The notes beneath the pieces are model-generated. The model saw only the letters and a program-made list of their open reading frames with translations, was not told the DNA's origin and ran no database searches. This document shows, in pieces, positions 9,999 through 19,861 of a stretch of DNA of 64,000 nucleotides (position 1 is its first letter; every line of letters begins with the position of its first letter). The position numbers and the translations under genes are program-made. The stretch comes from Cupriavidus sp. (GTDB lineage Bacteria; Pseudomonadota; Gammaproteobacteria; Burkholderiales; Burkholderiaceae): positions 62,001-126,000 of the forward strand of contig JAPSLC010000001.1 of NCBI GenBank assembly GCA_031181345.1, in the 5' to 3' direction.

Positions 9999-10699
9999 TG
10001 CTGAAGCTGGAACAGATCCATACCCATTACGGCGCCGTCGAGGCGCTGTGTGGCGTATCGATCGAGGTCAACCAGGGTGAGATCGTCACGCTGATCGGCA
10101 GCAACGGCGCGGGCAAGACCACGCTGATGATGACGATCTGCGGCAGCCCGCGCGCGTCCAGCGGGCGGGTGCTGTTCGAAGGCCGCGACATCACCGGCAG
10201 CTCGACCCACGAGATCATGCGCATGGGCATGGCGATCTCGCCCGAGGGGCGGCGCGTGTTCCCCAGCCTGACCGTACTGGAGAACCTGAAGATGGGCGCC
10301 TTCTTCGCCAAGCGCGAGGAGATCGAGGCGGGCATCGCGCACGTGTTCAAGCTGTTCCCGCGACTGGAGCAGCGCGCCTCGCAGCGCGCCGGCACCATGT
10401 CCGGCGGCGAGCAGCAGATGCTGGCGATCGGCCGCGCGCTGATGAGCCGGCCTCGGCTGCTGCTGCTGGACGAGCCGACCCTGGGCCTGGCGCCGATGAT
10501 CATCGCGCAGATCTTCGACATCATCCGCACGATCCGCGAGGAAGGCGTGACGGTGTTCCTGGTCGAGCAGAACGCCAACAAGGCGCTGCAGGTGGCCGAC
10601 CGCGGCTATGTGCTGGAAACCGGCAAGGTGGTGCTGGCCGATACCGGCGCGAACCTGCTGGCCAACGATCAGGTGCGCAACGCGTATCTGGGCGGCTAA
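9998..10699 (+). CDS. livF: Branched-chain amino acid ABC transporter ATPase LivF
   Basis: This 233 aa ABC ATPase of LivF type has Walker A GSNGAGKTT, signature GTMSGGEQQMLAIGRALM, Walker B LLLLDEPTLGLAP and H-loop FLVEQNANKAL. It is the last gene of the liv operon. Its start overlaps the stop of livG by one base (TGATG). A strong terminator follows 27 bp downstream. Confidence 0.95.
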   Translation: MLKLEQIHTHYGAVEALCGVSIEVNQGEIVTLIGSNGAGKTTLMMTICGSPRASSGRVLFEGRDITGSSTHEIMRMGMAISPEGRRVFPSLTVLENLKMGAFFAKREEIEAGIAHVFKLFPRLEQRASQRAGTMSGGEQQMLAIGRALMSRPRLLLLDEPTLGLAPMIIAQIFDIIRTIREEGVTVFLVEQNANKALQVADRGYVLETGKVVLADTGANLLANDQVRNAYLGG

Positions 10700-10725
10700 T
10701 CGGGCGGCTAAGCGGGGCAACGCCA

Positions 10726-10776
10726 CGGCCCGGCCAGCGCAACCCGGCAACGGTTGCGCTGGCCGGGCCGCTCTTC
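10726..10776 (+). terminator. Strong hairpin terminator after livF
   Basis: A perfect 19-bp stem (10726-10744 with 10752-10770) encloses a 7-nt loop and is followed by CTCTTCTTGTTG. The run of T is imperfect, but position and stem strength support termination of the liv operon. Confidence 0.8.
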
Positions 10777-10861
10777 TTGTTGCGCTTGCTCGCTCTTGTT
10801 GCTCGCTCTTGCGCGGCACCCAACGCCAGTACGGCACATCGAGCGTGATCATATGCAGTAC

Positions 10862-10880
10862 AATGCAAACGATTCTCATC
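10862..10880 (+). promoter_or_regulatory. Candidate Fur box upstream of feoA
   Basis: AATGCAAACGATTCTCATC resembles the 19-bp Fur consensus, strongest in the right half (GATTCTCAT). It lies 81 bp upstream of feoA. A second site with the same core precedes the TonB receptor at 37137, which supports iron control of both. Confidence 0.6.
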
Positions 10881-10960
10881 TACGCTCGCTGATTCATCAC
10901 TAAGCAGCGGTCAGGTAGTGCCGGCGCCACGCCGGAAACCCGCCCGCGGGACCAAAGCTC

Positions 10961-11248
10961 ATGCGCTTGTCAGATTTGCCGCGGCGCACCGCGGCCACCG
11001 TACTGTCGGTCGACGACAGCACCCCGAACGATCCCATCGCCCGACGCCTGCGCGAACTCGGCTTCGTGCCCGGCGAGGAAGTGCAGATCATCACCTTCGG
11101 CCCGTTCGGCAAGGACCCGCTGGTCGCCCAGGTCGGCAGCACGCGCTTCGCATTGCGCCGTGCCGAAGCCGCCCGCGTGACGGTGCAGCCCGAGGGCGCA
11201 GGCACCGGCAATATGGCCAACGCCGCCGATACCGCTCGTACCGCGTGA
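10961..11248 (+). CDS. feoA: Ferrous iron transport protein A
   Basis: This 95 aa SH3-like protein (MRLSDLPRRTAATVLSVDDS, RRLRELGFVPGEEVQIITFG, PLVAQVGSTRFALRR) has the normal FeoA pattern. It is a cytosolic partner needed for FeoB-dependent Fe(II) uptake. It is first in the operon, 23 bp ahead of feoB, with a candidate Fur box upstream. Expression in iron limitation is therefore likely. Confidence 0.9.
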   Translation: MRLSDLPRRTAATVLSVDDSTPNDPIARRLRELGFVPGEEVQIITFGPFGKDPLVAQVGSTRFALRRAEAARVTVQPEGAGTGNMANAADTARTA

Positions 11249-11271
11249 AGCGGACCGATTCGAATTACGCC

Positions 11272-13158
11272 ATGTCCGTCGCTACTTCTCCTGCCACTCC
11301 CGCTTCCGCCGCCACGGCGCAGGCGCCGCTGCGCGTCGCGCTGGTCGGCAATCCCAATTGCGGCAAGACCGCGCTGTTCAACCGGCTGACCGGCAGCCGC
11401 CAGAAGGTGGCCAACTACGCCGGCGTCACGGTCGAGCGCAAGGAAGGCTATTTCGTCGCGCCGTCCGGCCGGCAGGTGCGCATCCTCGATCTGCCCGGGG
11501 CGTACAGCCTGCACGCGACCAGCCTGGACGAAGCCATCACGCGCGACGTCTGCATGGGCAATCGCCCGGGCGAGGCGGTGCCCGACCTGCTGGTGTCGGT
11601 GGTCGATGCCACCAATCTGCGGCTGCATCTGCGTTTCGTGCTGGAACTGCGCCGCCTCGGCCTGCCGATGGTGGTGGTGCTCAATATGAGCGACGCGGCC
11701 GAACGCCGCGGCATCCGCATCGACCGCGACAAGCTGGCCGCGGCGCTGGGCGTGCCGGTGGTACAGACGGTCGCCGTGCGGCGCGGTGGCGCCGCGGCGC
11801 TGCTGTCGGTGCTCGACGGCGCGCTGCCGTCGGCCCCGCCACCTCCGCCGGCGCCGGCTGACGACTTCGACACGCATGCCGAGGTCAAGCGCCTGCTCGA
11901 TGCCGCGGTGGCGATGCCGACCGCATCGGCTGGCCTCGAAGACCGGATCGACCGCGTGGTGCTGCATCCGGTGTTCGGTCTGGCGATCCTCGCCGTGCTG
12001 CTGTTCCTGATGTTCCAGGCCGTGTTTTCGTGGGCCGAGCCGGTGATGGAAGGCATCGAGGGCGGCGTGGCGTATGCCGGCGAACTGGTCGGCGGCCTGC
12101 TGCCCGACGGCCTGCTGCGCAGCCTGATCGTCGACGGCCTGATCGCCGGCCTGGGCAGCGTGGTGGTGTTCCTGCCGCAGATCCTGATCCTGTTCCTGTT
12201 CATCCTGACACTGGAGGAATCGGGCTACCTGCCGCGCGCGGCCTTCCTGCTGGATCGGCTGATGATGGGCGCCGGGCTGTCTGGCCGCTCGTTCATCCCG
12301 CTGCTGTCGAGCTTCGCCTGCGCGATTCCCGGCATCATGGCGACCCGCACGATCCAGGACCCGCGTGATCGGCTGACCACGATCCTGGTCGCGCCGCTGA
12401 TGACCTGCTCGGCGCGGCTGCCGGTGTATGCGCTGCTGATCGGCGCCTTCATTCCGGCGCGCACGGTGATGGGCGTGTTCAACCTGCAAGGGCTGGTGCT
12501 GTTCGCGCTCTACGTGGCCGGCATCGTCAGCGCGCTGGCGGTGGCCTATGCGCTGAAGTTCTTCCGCCGGGACCGCACCGAGCATCCGCTGCTGATGGAG
12601 CTGCCGGCCTACCGTATTCCGAATCCGCGCGACGTGCTGATCGGCCTGTGGGAACGCGCCCGCATCTTCCTGTCGCGCGTCGGCAAGGTGATCCTGACGC
12701 TGACCGTGCTGCTGTGGTTCCTGGCCACCTTCCCGGCCCCGCCGGAGGGCGCGACCCTTCCGCCGATCGACTACAGCTTCGCCGGCATGATCGGCCACGC
12801 GCTGGAGAAGGTGTTCGCGCCGGTCGGCTTCAACTGGCAGATCTGTATCGCGCTGGTGCCCGGCCTGGCCGCGCGCGAGGTCGCCGTCGGCGCGCTGGCG
12901 ACCGTCTATGCACTGTCGGGCAGCGAGGACACCGTTGCCGCGCAGCTGGCACCGATGATCGCCGCGCAGTGGTCGCTGGCCACCGCGCTCGCGCTGCTGG
13001 CGTGGTTCGTGTTCGCGCCGCAGTGCATCTCGACGCTGGCCGTGATCCGCCGCGAGACCAACTCGTGGAAGGTAATGGCGGCCTCCACGCTCTATCTCGC
13101 GGGGCTGGGCTATCTGGCGGCATTCGTCACCTATCGCGTGGCGTTGCTGTTCAGCTGA
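11272..13158 (+). CDS. feoB: Ferrous iron transporter B
   Basis: This 628 aa protein has an N-terminal G domain: G1 GNPNCGKT at 26-33, G3 DLPGAY, and a G4 variant in NMSD. A proline-rich linker (PSAPPPPPAPADD) follows, then a membrane part with two Gate repeats (FACAIPGIMATRTI, GLAAREVAVGALATVYALSG). It imports Fe(II) across the inner membrane. The start is the ATG at 11272. The frame is open further upstream but overlaps feoA. The length is shorter than the roughly 770 aa of E. coli FeoB and typical for this branch, with a compact linker region. Confidence 0.93.
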   Translation: MSVATSPATPASAATAQAPLRVALVGNPNCGKTALFNRLTGSRQKVANYAGVTVERKEGYFVAPSGRQVRILDLPGAYSLHATSLDEAITRDVCMGNRPGEAVPDLLVSVVDATNLRLHLRFVLELRRLGLPMVVVLNMSDAAERRGIRIDRDKLAAALGVPVVQTVAVRRGGAAALLSVLDGALPSAPPPPPAPADDFDTHAEVKRLLDAAVAMPTASAGLEDRIDRVVLHPVFGLAILAVLLFLMFQAVFSWAEPVMEGIEGGVAYAGELVGGLLPDGLLRSLIVDGLIAGLGSVVVFLPQILILFLFILTLEESGYLPRAAFLLDRLMMGAGLSGRSFIPLLSSFACAIPGIMATRTIQDPRDRLTTILVAPLMTCSARLPVYALLIGAFIPARTVMGVFNLQGLVLFALYVAGIVSALAVAYALKFFRRDRTEHPLLMELPAYRIPNPRDVLIGLWERARIFLSRVGKVILTLTVLLWFLATFPAPPEGATLPPIDYSFAGMIGHALEKVFAPVGFNWQICIALVPGLAAREVAVGALATVYALSGSEDTVAAQLAPMIAAQWSLATALALLAWFVFAPQCISTLAVIRRETNSWKVMAASTLYLAGLGYLAAFVTYRVALLFS

Positions 13159-13175
13159 GGCATCGGGAAGCCGTC

Positions 13176-13502
13176 ATGTCGCTCTATCAGGCCATCGAAT
13201 CCGTGCTGGTGCCGCTGATCGTGCTGGTATGCGCGCTGTCGGTGGCGGCGCGCTATATGCCGCGCACCCGCGAGCGCGCCAAGGCCGCGCTGGCCGCCGG
13301 CCTCGGCGGCGCGCAGGCACGCGGATGGCGCGCGCGACTGGTGGCACGGCTGGCGCCGCAGGGGGTGGCGTCGGGCTGCACGACCGGCTGCGACAGCGGC
13401 GGCTGCAACAGCTGCGGCAGCAATACTTCGGGCACCGCACCGGCGGCGACGGAGAAGCCGATTCGCATCGTGCGCAAGCCGCAGGGCAAGGGTCAGGGTT
13501 GA
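13176..13502 (+). CDS. Small Cys-rich membrane protein of the feo operon
   Basis: This 108 aa protein starts 17 bp after feoB. One transmembrane segment covers residues 7-25 (AIESVLVPLIVLVCALSVAA) and a basic stretch follows. Then comes a Cys/Gly-rich stretch with five Cys (GCTTGCDSGGCNSCG) and a basic tail. Its place in the operon is that of FeoC, but it lacks the FeoC winged helix. Similar small proteins follow feoB in Ralstonia/Cupriavidus relatives (DUF6587 type, from memory). The Cys cluster could bind iron or an Fe-S centre, which is inference. Confidence 0.75.
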   Translation: MSLYQAIESVLVPLIVLVCALSVAARYMPRTRERAKAALAAGLGGAQARGWRARLVARLAPQGVASGCTTGCDSGGCNSCGSNTSGTAPAATEKPIRIVRKPQGKGQG

Positions 13503-13546
13503 GGAGCAATACACGACCACGCGTGCCGTGGCACGCGATAGTGCAG

Positions 13547-13573
13547 AGGGCCAGCTTTTGCTGGCCCTTTGCT
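13547..13573 (+). terminator. Rho-independent terminator of the feo operon
   Basis: AGGGCCAGC (13547-13555) pairs with GCTGGCCCT (13560-13568) around a TTTT loop, followed by TTGCTTT. It lies 45 bp after the last feo gene. Confidence 0.85.
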
Positions 13574-13646
13574 TTAGGTCAAACGGGTCCGCGGGCGCCA
13601 GGGGCACACTCGACGTGGGGTCTTTCCCAGTCCTGTCGATCACAAC

Positions 13647-14327
13647 ATGAGCCCGATGCAATCTCCTCGTACCCGTTTGGCAACGGTCGCCGTGGCGGCC
13701 GCGATGATGGCCTTCCCGCCGCTGCACGCCACCGCCGCCGATGCGGTCGGCACCGCAGCCGGCACCCCAGCCGGTGCTCAACCGGAAGGCAACTGGATGG
13801 TCCGCCTGCGCGGCACCTATCTCGACGTTGCGCAGAAGTCCGACCCCGTCGGCGGTGTCGGTGCCCCGGACCGGATCGGCGTCAACAACAAGTGGATCCC
13901 CGAGCTGGATGTCACCTACTTCTTCACGCCCCATCTCGCCGCGGAACTGGTGCTGACCATTCCGCAGAAGCACGACGTCCATCTCGACGGCAACCGGATC
14001 GGGTCCTTCAAGCATCTGCCGCCGACGCTGCTGGTGCAGTACCACTTGCTGCCGCACGCCACCTTCCGGCCCTATGTCGGTGCCGGGCTGAACTTCACGC
14101 GGATCTGGGGCGCGGATATCGCCGGCAATACGCTGTCGCTGGACCGCTGGAGCATCGCGCCCGCGCTGCAGATCGGCATGGACTACCGGCTGACGCGCAA
14201 CTGGTACCTCAATGCGGATATCAAGAAGGTGTGGCTGTCCACCGATGTAAAGACCGCCGGCGCGAAGGTGTCGGAGGTCAAGCTGGACCCCTGGTTGTTC
14301 AGCGTTGGCGTGGGATATCGGTTCTGA
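13647..14327 (+). CDS. OmpW-family outer membrane protein
   Basis: This 226 aa protein has a signal peptide (about residues 1-32, ending near ATAADA). The rest is a small beta-barrel with the OmpW hallmarks GNWMVRLRGTYLDV, WIPELDVTYFFTPHLAAEL, RPYVGAGLNFTRIW, DIKKVWLSTD and a C-terminal aromatic (VGVGYRF) as the assembly signal. OmpW forms an 8-stranded barrel with a hydrophobic channel for small or hydrophobic molecules. It is monocistronic, following the feo terminator. Confidence 0.92.
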   Translation: MSPMQSPRTRLATVAVAAAMMAFPPLHATAADAVGTAAGTPAGAQPEGNWMVRLRGTYLDVAQKSDPVGGVGAPDRIGVNNKWIPELDVTYFFTPHLAAELVLTIPQKHDVHLDGNRIGSFKHLPPTLLVQYHLLPHATFRPYVGAGLNFTRIWGADIAGNTLSLDRWSIAPALQIGMDYRLTRNWYLNADIKKVWLSTDVKTAGAKVSEVKLDPWLFSVGVGYRF

Positions 14328-14385
14328 GGGTTGGGCTTTCGGCCACGCAGAAACGGGTACGCTGGCGCCTGCGGACCCCCACAAT

Positions 14386-14413
14386 CGTCGTCCCCGCCTT
14401 CGCGGGAACGACG
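14386..14413. repeat. Short palindromic repeat (REP-like)
   Basis: CGTCGTCCCCGCC...GCGGGAACGACG forms a hairpin between two convergent genes. A longer relative is at 19782-19852. It may also act as a terminator for both genes. Confidence 0.7.
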
Positions 14414-14435
14414 TGATGGCAGTCCACCGCGCTAT

Positions 14436-15830
14436 TCAGATCGCGCTGCCGTTGATCGTCAGCGACAGCCGTTGCCCGCTTTGCCTGACGCTGCAGCTGG
14501 CGGTCAGCGAGAAGTCGCCCGGCGTCAATGGCGTCACGCCGACCTGGCCCGGATGCGTGGCCGGGGTCACGGCGATATTGCCGGCTTGCTGCCAGTCCCA
14601 GGCCGCGCACTCGAGGAAGGTCAGCGCGTTGCCGCGATGCCGGACGGTCGCGGTGACCGGGATCGGCAGCGGCGGCATCGTGGCGATGCGCAGCGGTTGC
14701 GGGCCGTCGTAGACCAGTGCCCAGGTCGGCTGCTCGGTCACGGTCAGGCCCGCGCTCGGCGTGGCCTCGAGCGTCTTGCTGGTGGCGGTGACCTTCAACA
14801 GGCTCTGCAGAGGATCGGCTCCATTGGGACGGCTGGTGTTCAGCGTGAAGCCACGCACGCTCGCAGTGGGCTGCACCGACAGCGACGGCGAGGTGCTCGC
14901 GTACGACCATTGGCCATCGAACTGCGCGGTCGCATCGGTGCCGTCGCTGCGCATCACGCGCGCGGACAGCGTCGCCGGATACCCGTTCAGGATCGAGATC
15001 GCATCGATCGGCGCGCCGTTGCGCAACAGTTCCAGCGTGTAGGCATAGCTGCCGTTCTTCAGCACGACGACGGCGATCCGCGCCGCCAGCGCGACGCCAT
15101 TGGGCGCCGTCACGCCGACTGTGACCGTGCCCTCGACCGTGCTGGTGGTCGACGGATTGACCCCGTGCAGCGTCGCGCGCTCGCGATCCGCACTCAGCTG
15201 GATGCCCGCGACCGAGCTCGCCCAGGCCCAGTCGTGCACGGCTGCCGACACGTCGATGCCGTCGCCATCGAGCAGCGTGGCGCGAATCTGCCGCGTTTTG
15301 CCGTTGGCCAAGGCCAGCAGCGGATGCGAGACCGCGAGGCTGTAGTTGCTGCTGGCGGCAACGGTGATCGTGGCCGTCTGCACCGGCAGCACGACCGCCT
15401 TGCCGTCCGCGCCGTTGATGGTGGTGGCGACCTGCACGTTGACCGTACCCGGCGCGATGCCGGTCACGACCGCGGCACCGGCGACGGTGGCGCTCGGCGT
15501 CACCGTCGCGACGGCGGGATCGGACGACGTCCACGCGTAGCTGCCTTGAGCGGTGACGTCCTTGCCGTTGCTGTCGACTATCACCGCGGCGAGCGTCAGC
15601 GTCCGGCCCACCCCGACATGTCCCGCCGATTGCCCCAGTGTCACCGTATAGCTGAGCGTCGTGGGCGAGCCGTTCGATCCCGGGCCCGACGAGCCGCCGG
15701 AACCGGAACCCGAACTCGGATTCGCTCCTGCACCATCGCCTCCGCCGCCTCCGCCGCATGCGGCCAATACCATCGCTGTCAGCGCCGCCCCGACCCAGGC
15801 GAGCGCCTTCGACCCCGTTTCCGTTCTCAT
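14436..15830 (-). CDS. Ig-like-domain lipoprotein of unknown function
   Basis: This 464 aa protein has a lipoprotein signal: hydrophobic residues 10-24 and lipobox LAAC with C25. A Gly/Ser-rich tether (GGGGGG, SSGSGSGGSSG) follows. The main part contains at least two bacterial Ig-like (Big-type) modules. The first runs from about 58 to 155 (SAGHVGVGRTLTLAAVIVDS, NGKDVTAQGSYAWTSSDPAV, ATVTPSATVAGAAVVTGIAP). A second stretch, YSLAVSHPLLALANGKTRQI, begins near 160. Such modules are common in surface-exposed adhesive proteins. No enzyme motif is seen. It is a single gene with a purine-rich site before the ATG. Role unknown. Confidence 0.8.
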   Translation of the reverse strand: MRTETGSKALAWVGAALTAMVLAACGGGGGGDGAGANPSSGSGSGGSSGPGSNGSPTTLSYTVTLGQSAGHVGVGRTLTLAAVIVDSNGKDVTAQGSYAWTSSDPAVATVTPSATVAGAAVVTGIAPGTVNVQVATTINGADGKAVVLPVQTATITVAASSNYSLAVSHPLLALANGKTRQIRATLLDGDGIDVSAAVHDWAWASSVAGIQLSADRERATLHGVNPSTTSTVEGTVTVGVTAPNGVALAARIAVVVLKNGSYAYTLELLRNGAPIDAISILNGYPATLSARVMRSDGTDATAQFDGQWSYASTSPSLSVQPTASVRGFTLNTSRPNGADPLQSLLKVTATSKTLEATPSAGLTVTEQPTWALVYDGPQPLRIATMPPLPIPVTATVRHRGNALTFLECAAWDWQQAGNIAVTPATHPGQVGVTPLTPGDFSLTASCSVRQSGQRLSLTINGSAI

Positions 15831-16124
15831 GATATCTCCCCGTTTGCTGGGCCAATGTCCCCCTTCAGGCTAGGCGCGAGGCGCGCTTCGCTGTACCGGC
15901 CAAGCGGTGGACGATTGCAGCCGTTTGCGTGTGGCAGCGCGCGTTCGGGTACGAATTCGGGTTGGCGATCTCATCCATTTGGTCGAGGGCCTCGCGTGAC
16001 GGCGCTGCGCAGAAGTACAGGCAGGCATGCTTGACGAGTCGACGCTCGATGCACTACGCTTTGTCGCTGCTATATCGTTGTTCACACACCGTCGAATCCC
16101 CACACCCGCACACCAGCCAGCACG

Positions 16125-16292
16125 ATGTCCGTTGCGCCGACCGTCCACCGCCAAGCCGCCGATGCCCTGCGCATCGCCGCGTCGGCGCGCGCGCGTCGTG
16201 CGATCGCCATCGATGGCTTCGGCTCGGTCCTCGCGCTCGCCTGCGCCCTCTCCTCGCTACAACTAGACCTACCGATCGGTTGCCGGGCCTAG
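16125..16292 (+). CDS. leuL: Putative leucine leader peptide (attenuator) of leuA
   Basis: This 55-codon ORF ends 159 bp before leuA. Its C-terminal part reads VLALACALSSLQLDLPIGCR with six Leu in 15 codons. The last three Leu codons are all CTA (in CTA CAA CTA GAC CTA), a codon otherwise rare in this GC-rich window, where CTG dominates. Known leu leaders likewise end with a run of rare CUA codons and a Pro/Gly/Arg-rich tail. A stable hairpin (16346-16367) lies between this ORF and leuA. The true start could be internal, and the N-terminal half is uncertain. The role as a ribosome-stalling sensor of leucyl-tRNA is inferred. Confidence 0.6.
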   Translation: MSVAPTVHRQAADALRIAASARARRAIAIDGFGSVLALACALSSLQLDLPIGCRA

Positions 16293-16345
16293 CGCCCCGT
16301 GGCAGTTCGGCAGCCTGTCGCCACCTTTCCGTTCGCATTGGCACG

Positions 16346-16367
16346 CCGCAATCGGCTTCGATTGCGG
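16346..16367 (+). promoter_or_regulatory. Hairpin between the leader peptide and leuA
   Basis: CCGCAATCG and CGATTGCGG form a perfect 9-bp stem with a GCTT loop. It may be the terminator-like element or a competitor of an antiterminator in leu attenuation. It is not followed by a T run, so Rho-independent termination here is uncertain. CCGATC in the leader (16272-16277) could pair with GATCGG at 16372-16377 as an alternative fold. Confidence 0.45.
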
Positions 16368-16373
16368 TCCTGA

Positions 16374-18137
<1,764 letters not shown>

Positions 18138-18174
18138 CGTACGCTGCTGGCGGGCGACACAACGTCGGCTTGCT

Positions 18175-18200
18175 CCCCTCTCCCGCAGGCGGGAGAGGGG
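18175..18200. repeat. Hairpin repeat between convergent leuA and amn
   Basis: CCCCTCTCCCGC and GCGGGAGAGGGG are 12-bp perfect arms around a 2-nt loop. It belongs to the same family as the double element at 4435-4548. It sits between two convergent genes and could terminate both. Confidence 0.8.
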
Positions 18201-18231
18201 AACACCATCGGCATGCAAGCGACGACGTGCC

Positions 18232-19710
18232 CTACCGGAACGCCGGCTCGTCGAAGCTGCGCAGCTTGCGCGAGTGCAGCGCCTCGACGCCGTTCTCGCG
18301 CAGGATGCGGATCGCTTCGAGGCCGATCGTCATATGCTGGCTGACGCGCTGGCGATAGAAGGCGTTGGCCATGCCGCGCAGCTTCAATTCGCCGTGCAGC
18401 GGCTTGTCCGAGACGCACAGCAACGTGCCGTAGGGCACGCGCAGGCGGAAGCCGTTGGCCGCCACCGTCGCGCTTTCCATGTCGATCGCGATCGCGCGCG
18501 ACTGGTTGAAGCGGGCGTACAGCGTCTTGGACTTCAACTCCCAATTGCGATCGTCGGTCGAGACCACGGTGCCGGTCCGCATCCGCGTCTTCATCTCGTT
18601 GCCCGACAGCCCCGTCACGCGCGCCACCGCTTCCTGCAGCGCGACCTGGATCTCGGCGATCGGCGGCACCGGCACCCATGGCGGCAGGTCCTGGTCGAGC
18701 ACGTGGTCGTCGCGCACATAGGCGTGCGCCAGCACGTAGTCGCCAAGCTGCTGCGAGCGGCGCAGGCCGCCGCAGTGGCCCACCATCAACCAGCAATGCG
18801 GGCGCAGCACCGCCAGATGGTCGGTCATCGTCTTGGCGTTGGACGGGCCGACGCCGATATTGACCAGCGTGACCCCGAGCCTGTCCTCGCGCACCAGGTG
18901 ATAAGCGGGCATCTGCGGCAGCGCGCGCGGATACAGCGCCAGATCGGGCTCGGCCTCGCCGTGGTTCTGCACGATATCGCCCGGCTCGACAAAGCGCACG
19001 TATTCGTCGCCGTCGGCGCTGGTCATCAGCGAACGACCGAGCGCGACGAACTCATCGACATAGCGCTGGTAGTTGGTAAACAGCACGAAGCGCTGGAAGT
19101 GCTGCGGCGCCGTGCCGGTGTAGTGGTACAGCCGCTGCAGCGCCAGATCGACGCGCTCGGCGGGAAACAGCGACAGCGGCCAGGCTTCGCCGGGCACCGG
19201 CTCGTAGGTGCCATTGGCGACCGCATCGTCGATGCGGCTCAGCTCGGGCAGCACGAACGACGCCTCGAGTTCGCGCGCCTGCGTGTAGCTGATGTCGGTG
19301 GTCGAGGCCTCGATCACGAAGGGCAGCGGAATCGGCCGCCGGCTGGTGCCGACCACCACCGGCACGCGGTGATAGCGCATCAACCGTTCGATCTGGTCGC
19401 GGTAGTAATCCGCAAAAAGATCGGGCCGTGTCACGGTGGTGCCATAAACGCCGGGATAGGCGACGGTGCCCCAGGACGGCCGGCTGTCCGTCACCATCGT
19501 CTCGATATTGACCGAGATGCCCAGATAGGGATAACAGGCATGCGCGGCCGAGGGCAGCGGCTCGCCGCGGGCGAAGGCGTCGAAACGCGCGCGCACCGCG
19601 GCGACCGCGTTGTCGTAGATTTCGCCGATGCGCGCCAGCGCCGCTTCGGGGTCCGTGAACTCGGCCAACTGGTCGGCCGGATGGGCGGAAGAGAAGATCG
19701 AGGCTTGCAT
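18232..19710 (-). CDS. amn: AMP nucleosidase
   Basis: This 492 aa protein hydrolyses AMP to adenine and ribose 5-phosphate, part of purine balance. The N-terminal domain has FTDPEAALARIGEIYDNAVA. The C-terminal nucleoside-phosphorylase fold has LVNIGVGPSNAKTMTDHLAV, HCWLMVGHCGGLRRSQQLGD and IDMESATVAANGFRLRVPYG. The length matches the family (about 484 aa). Two ATGs are possible, at 19722 and 19710. I prefer 19710 because a CGGAG lies nearly adjacent to the first one, but the spacing to the second is somewhat long. It is monocistronic. Confidence 0.93.
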   Translation of the reverse strand: MQASIFSSAHPADQLAEFTDPEAALARIGEIYDNAVAAVRARFDAFARGEPLPSAAHACYPYLGISVNIETMVTDSRPSWGTVAYPGVYGTTVTRPDLFADYYRDQIERLMRYHRVPVVVGTSRRPIPLPFVIEASTTDISYTQARELEASFVLPELSRIDDAVANGTYEPVPGEAWPLSLFPAERVDLALQRLYHYTGTAPQHFQRFVLFTNYQRYVDEFVALGRSLMTSADGDEYVRFVEPGDIVQNHGEAEPDLALYPRALPQMPAYHLVREDRLGVTLVNIGVGPSNAKTMTDHLAVLRPHCWLMVGHCGGLRRSQQLGDYVLAHAYVRDDHVLDQDLPPWVPVPPIAEIQVALQEAVARVTGLSGNEMKTRMRTGTVVSTDDRNWELKSKTLYARFNQSRAIAIDMESATVAANGFRLRVPYGTLLCVSDKPLHGELKLRGMANAFYRQRVSQHMTIGLEAIRILRENGVEALHSRKLRSFDEPAFR

Positions 19711-19781
19711 GGCGACGATCATACTCCGGAGCGCACGCGCCCGGCACACGACCGTACTGGCCACTCGGGAAACGGTCGTCA

Positions 19782-19852
19782 CGTCGTTGCGGCGAATGCG
19801 GGAACCCAGCGACTTTTGCAAGCCGCTGGCTCCCCGCTTGCGCGGGGACGAC
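19782..19852. repeat. REP/BIME-like intergenic element
   Basis: The element contains two hairpins: CCAGCG...CGCTGG around 19806-19829, and CCCCGC-TTGC-GCGGGG at 19832-19847. It is flanked by CGTCG/GACGAC ends and is related to the single hairpin at 14386-14413. It lies between amn and a Bug receptor gene. Confidence 0.75.
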
Positions 19853-19861
19853 AACCCTCGC

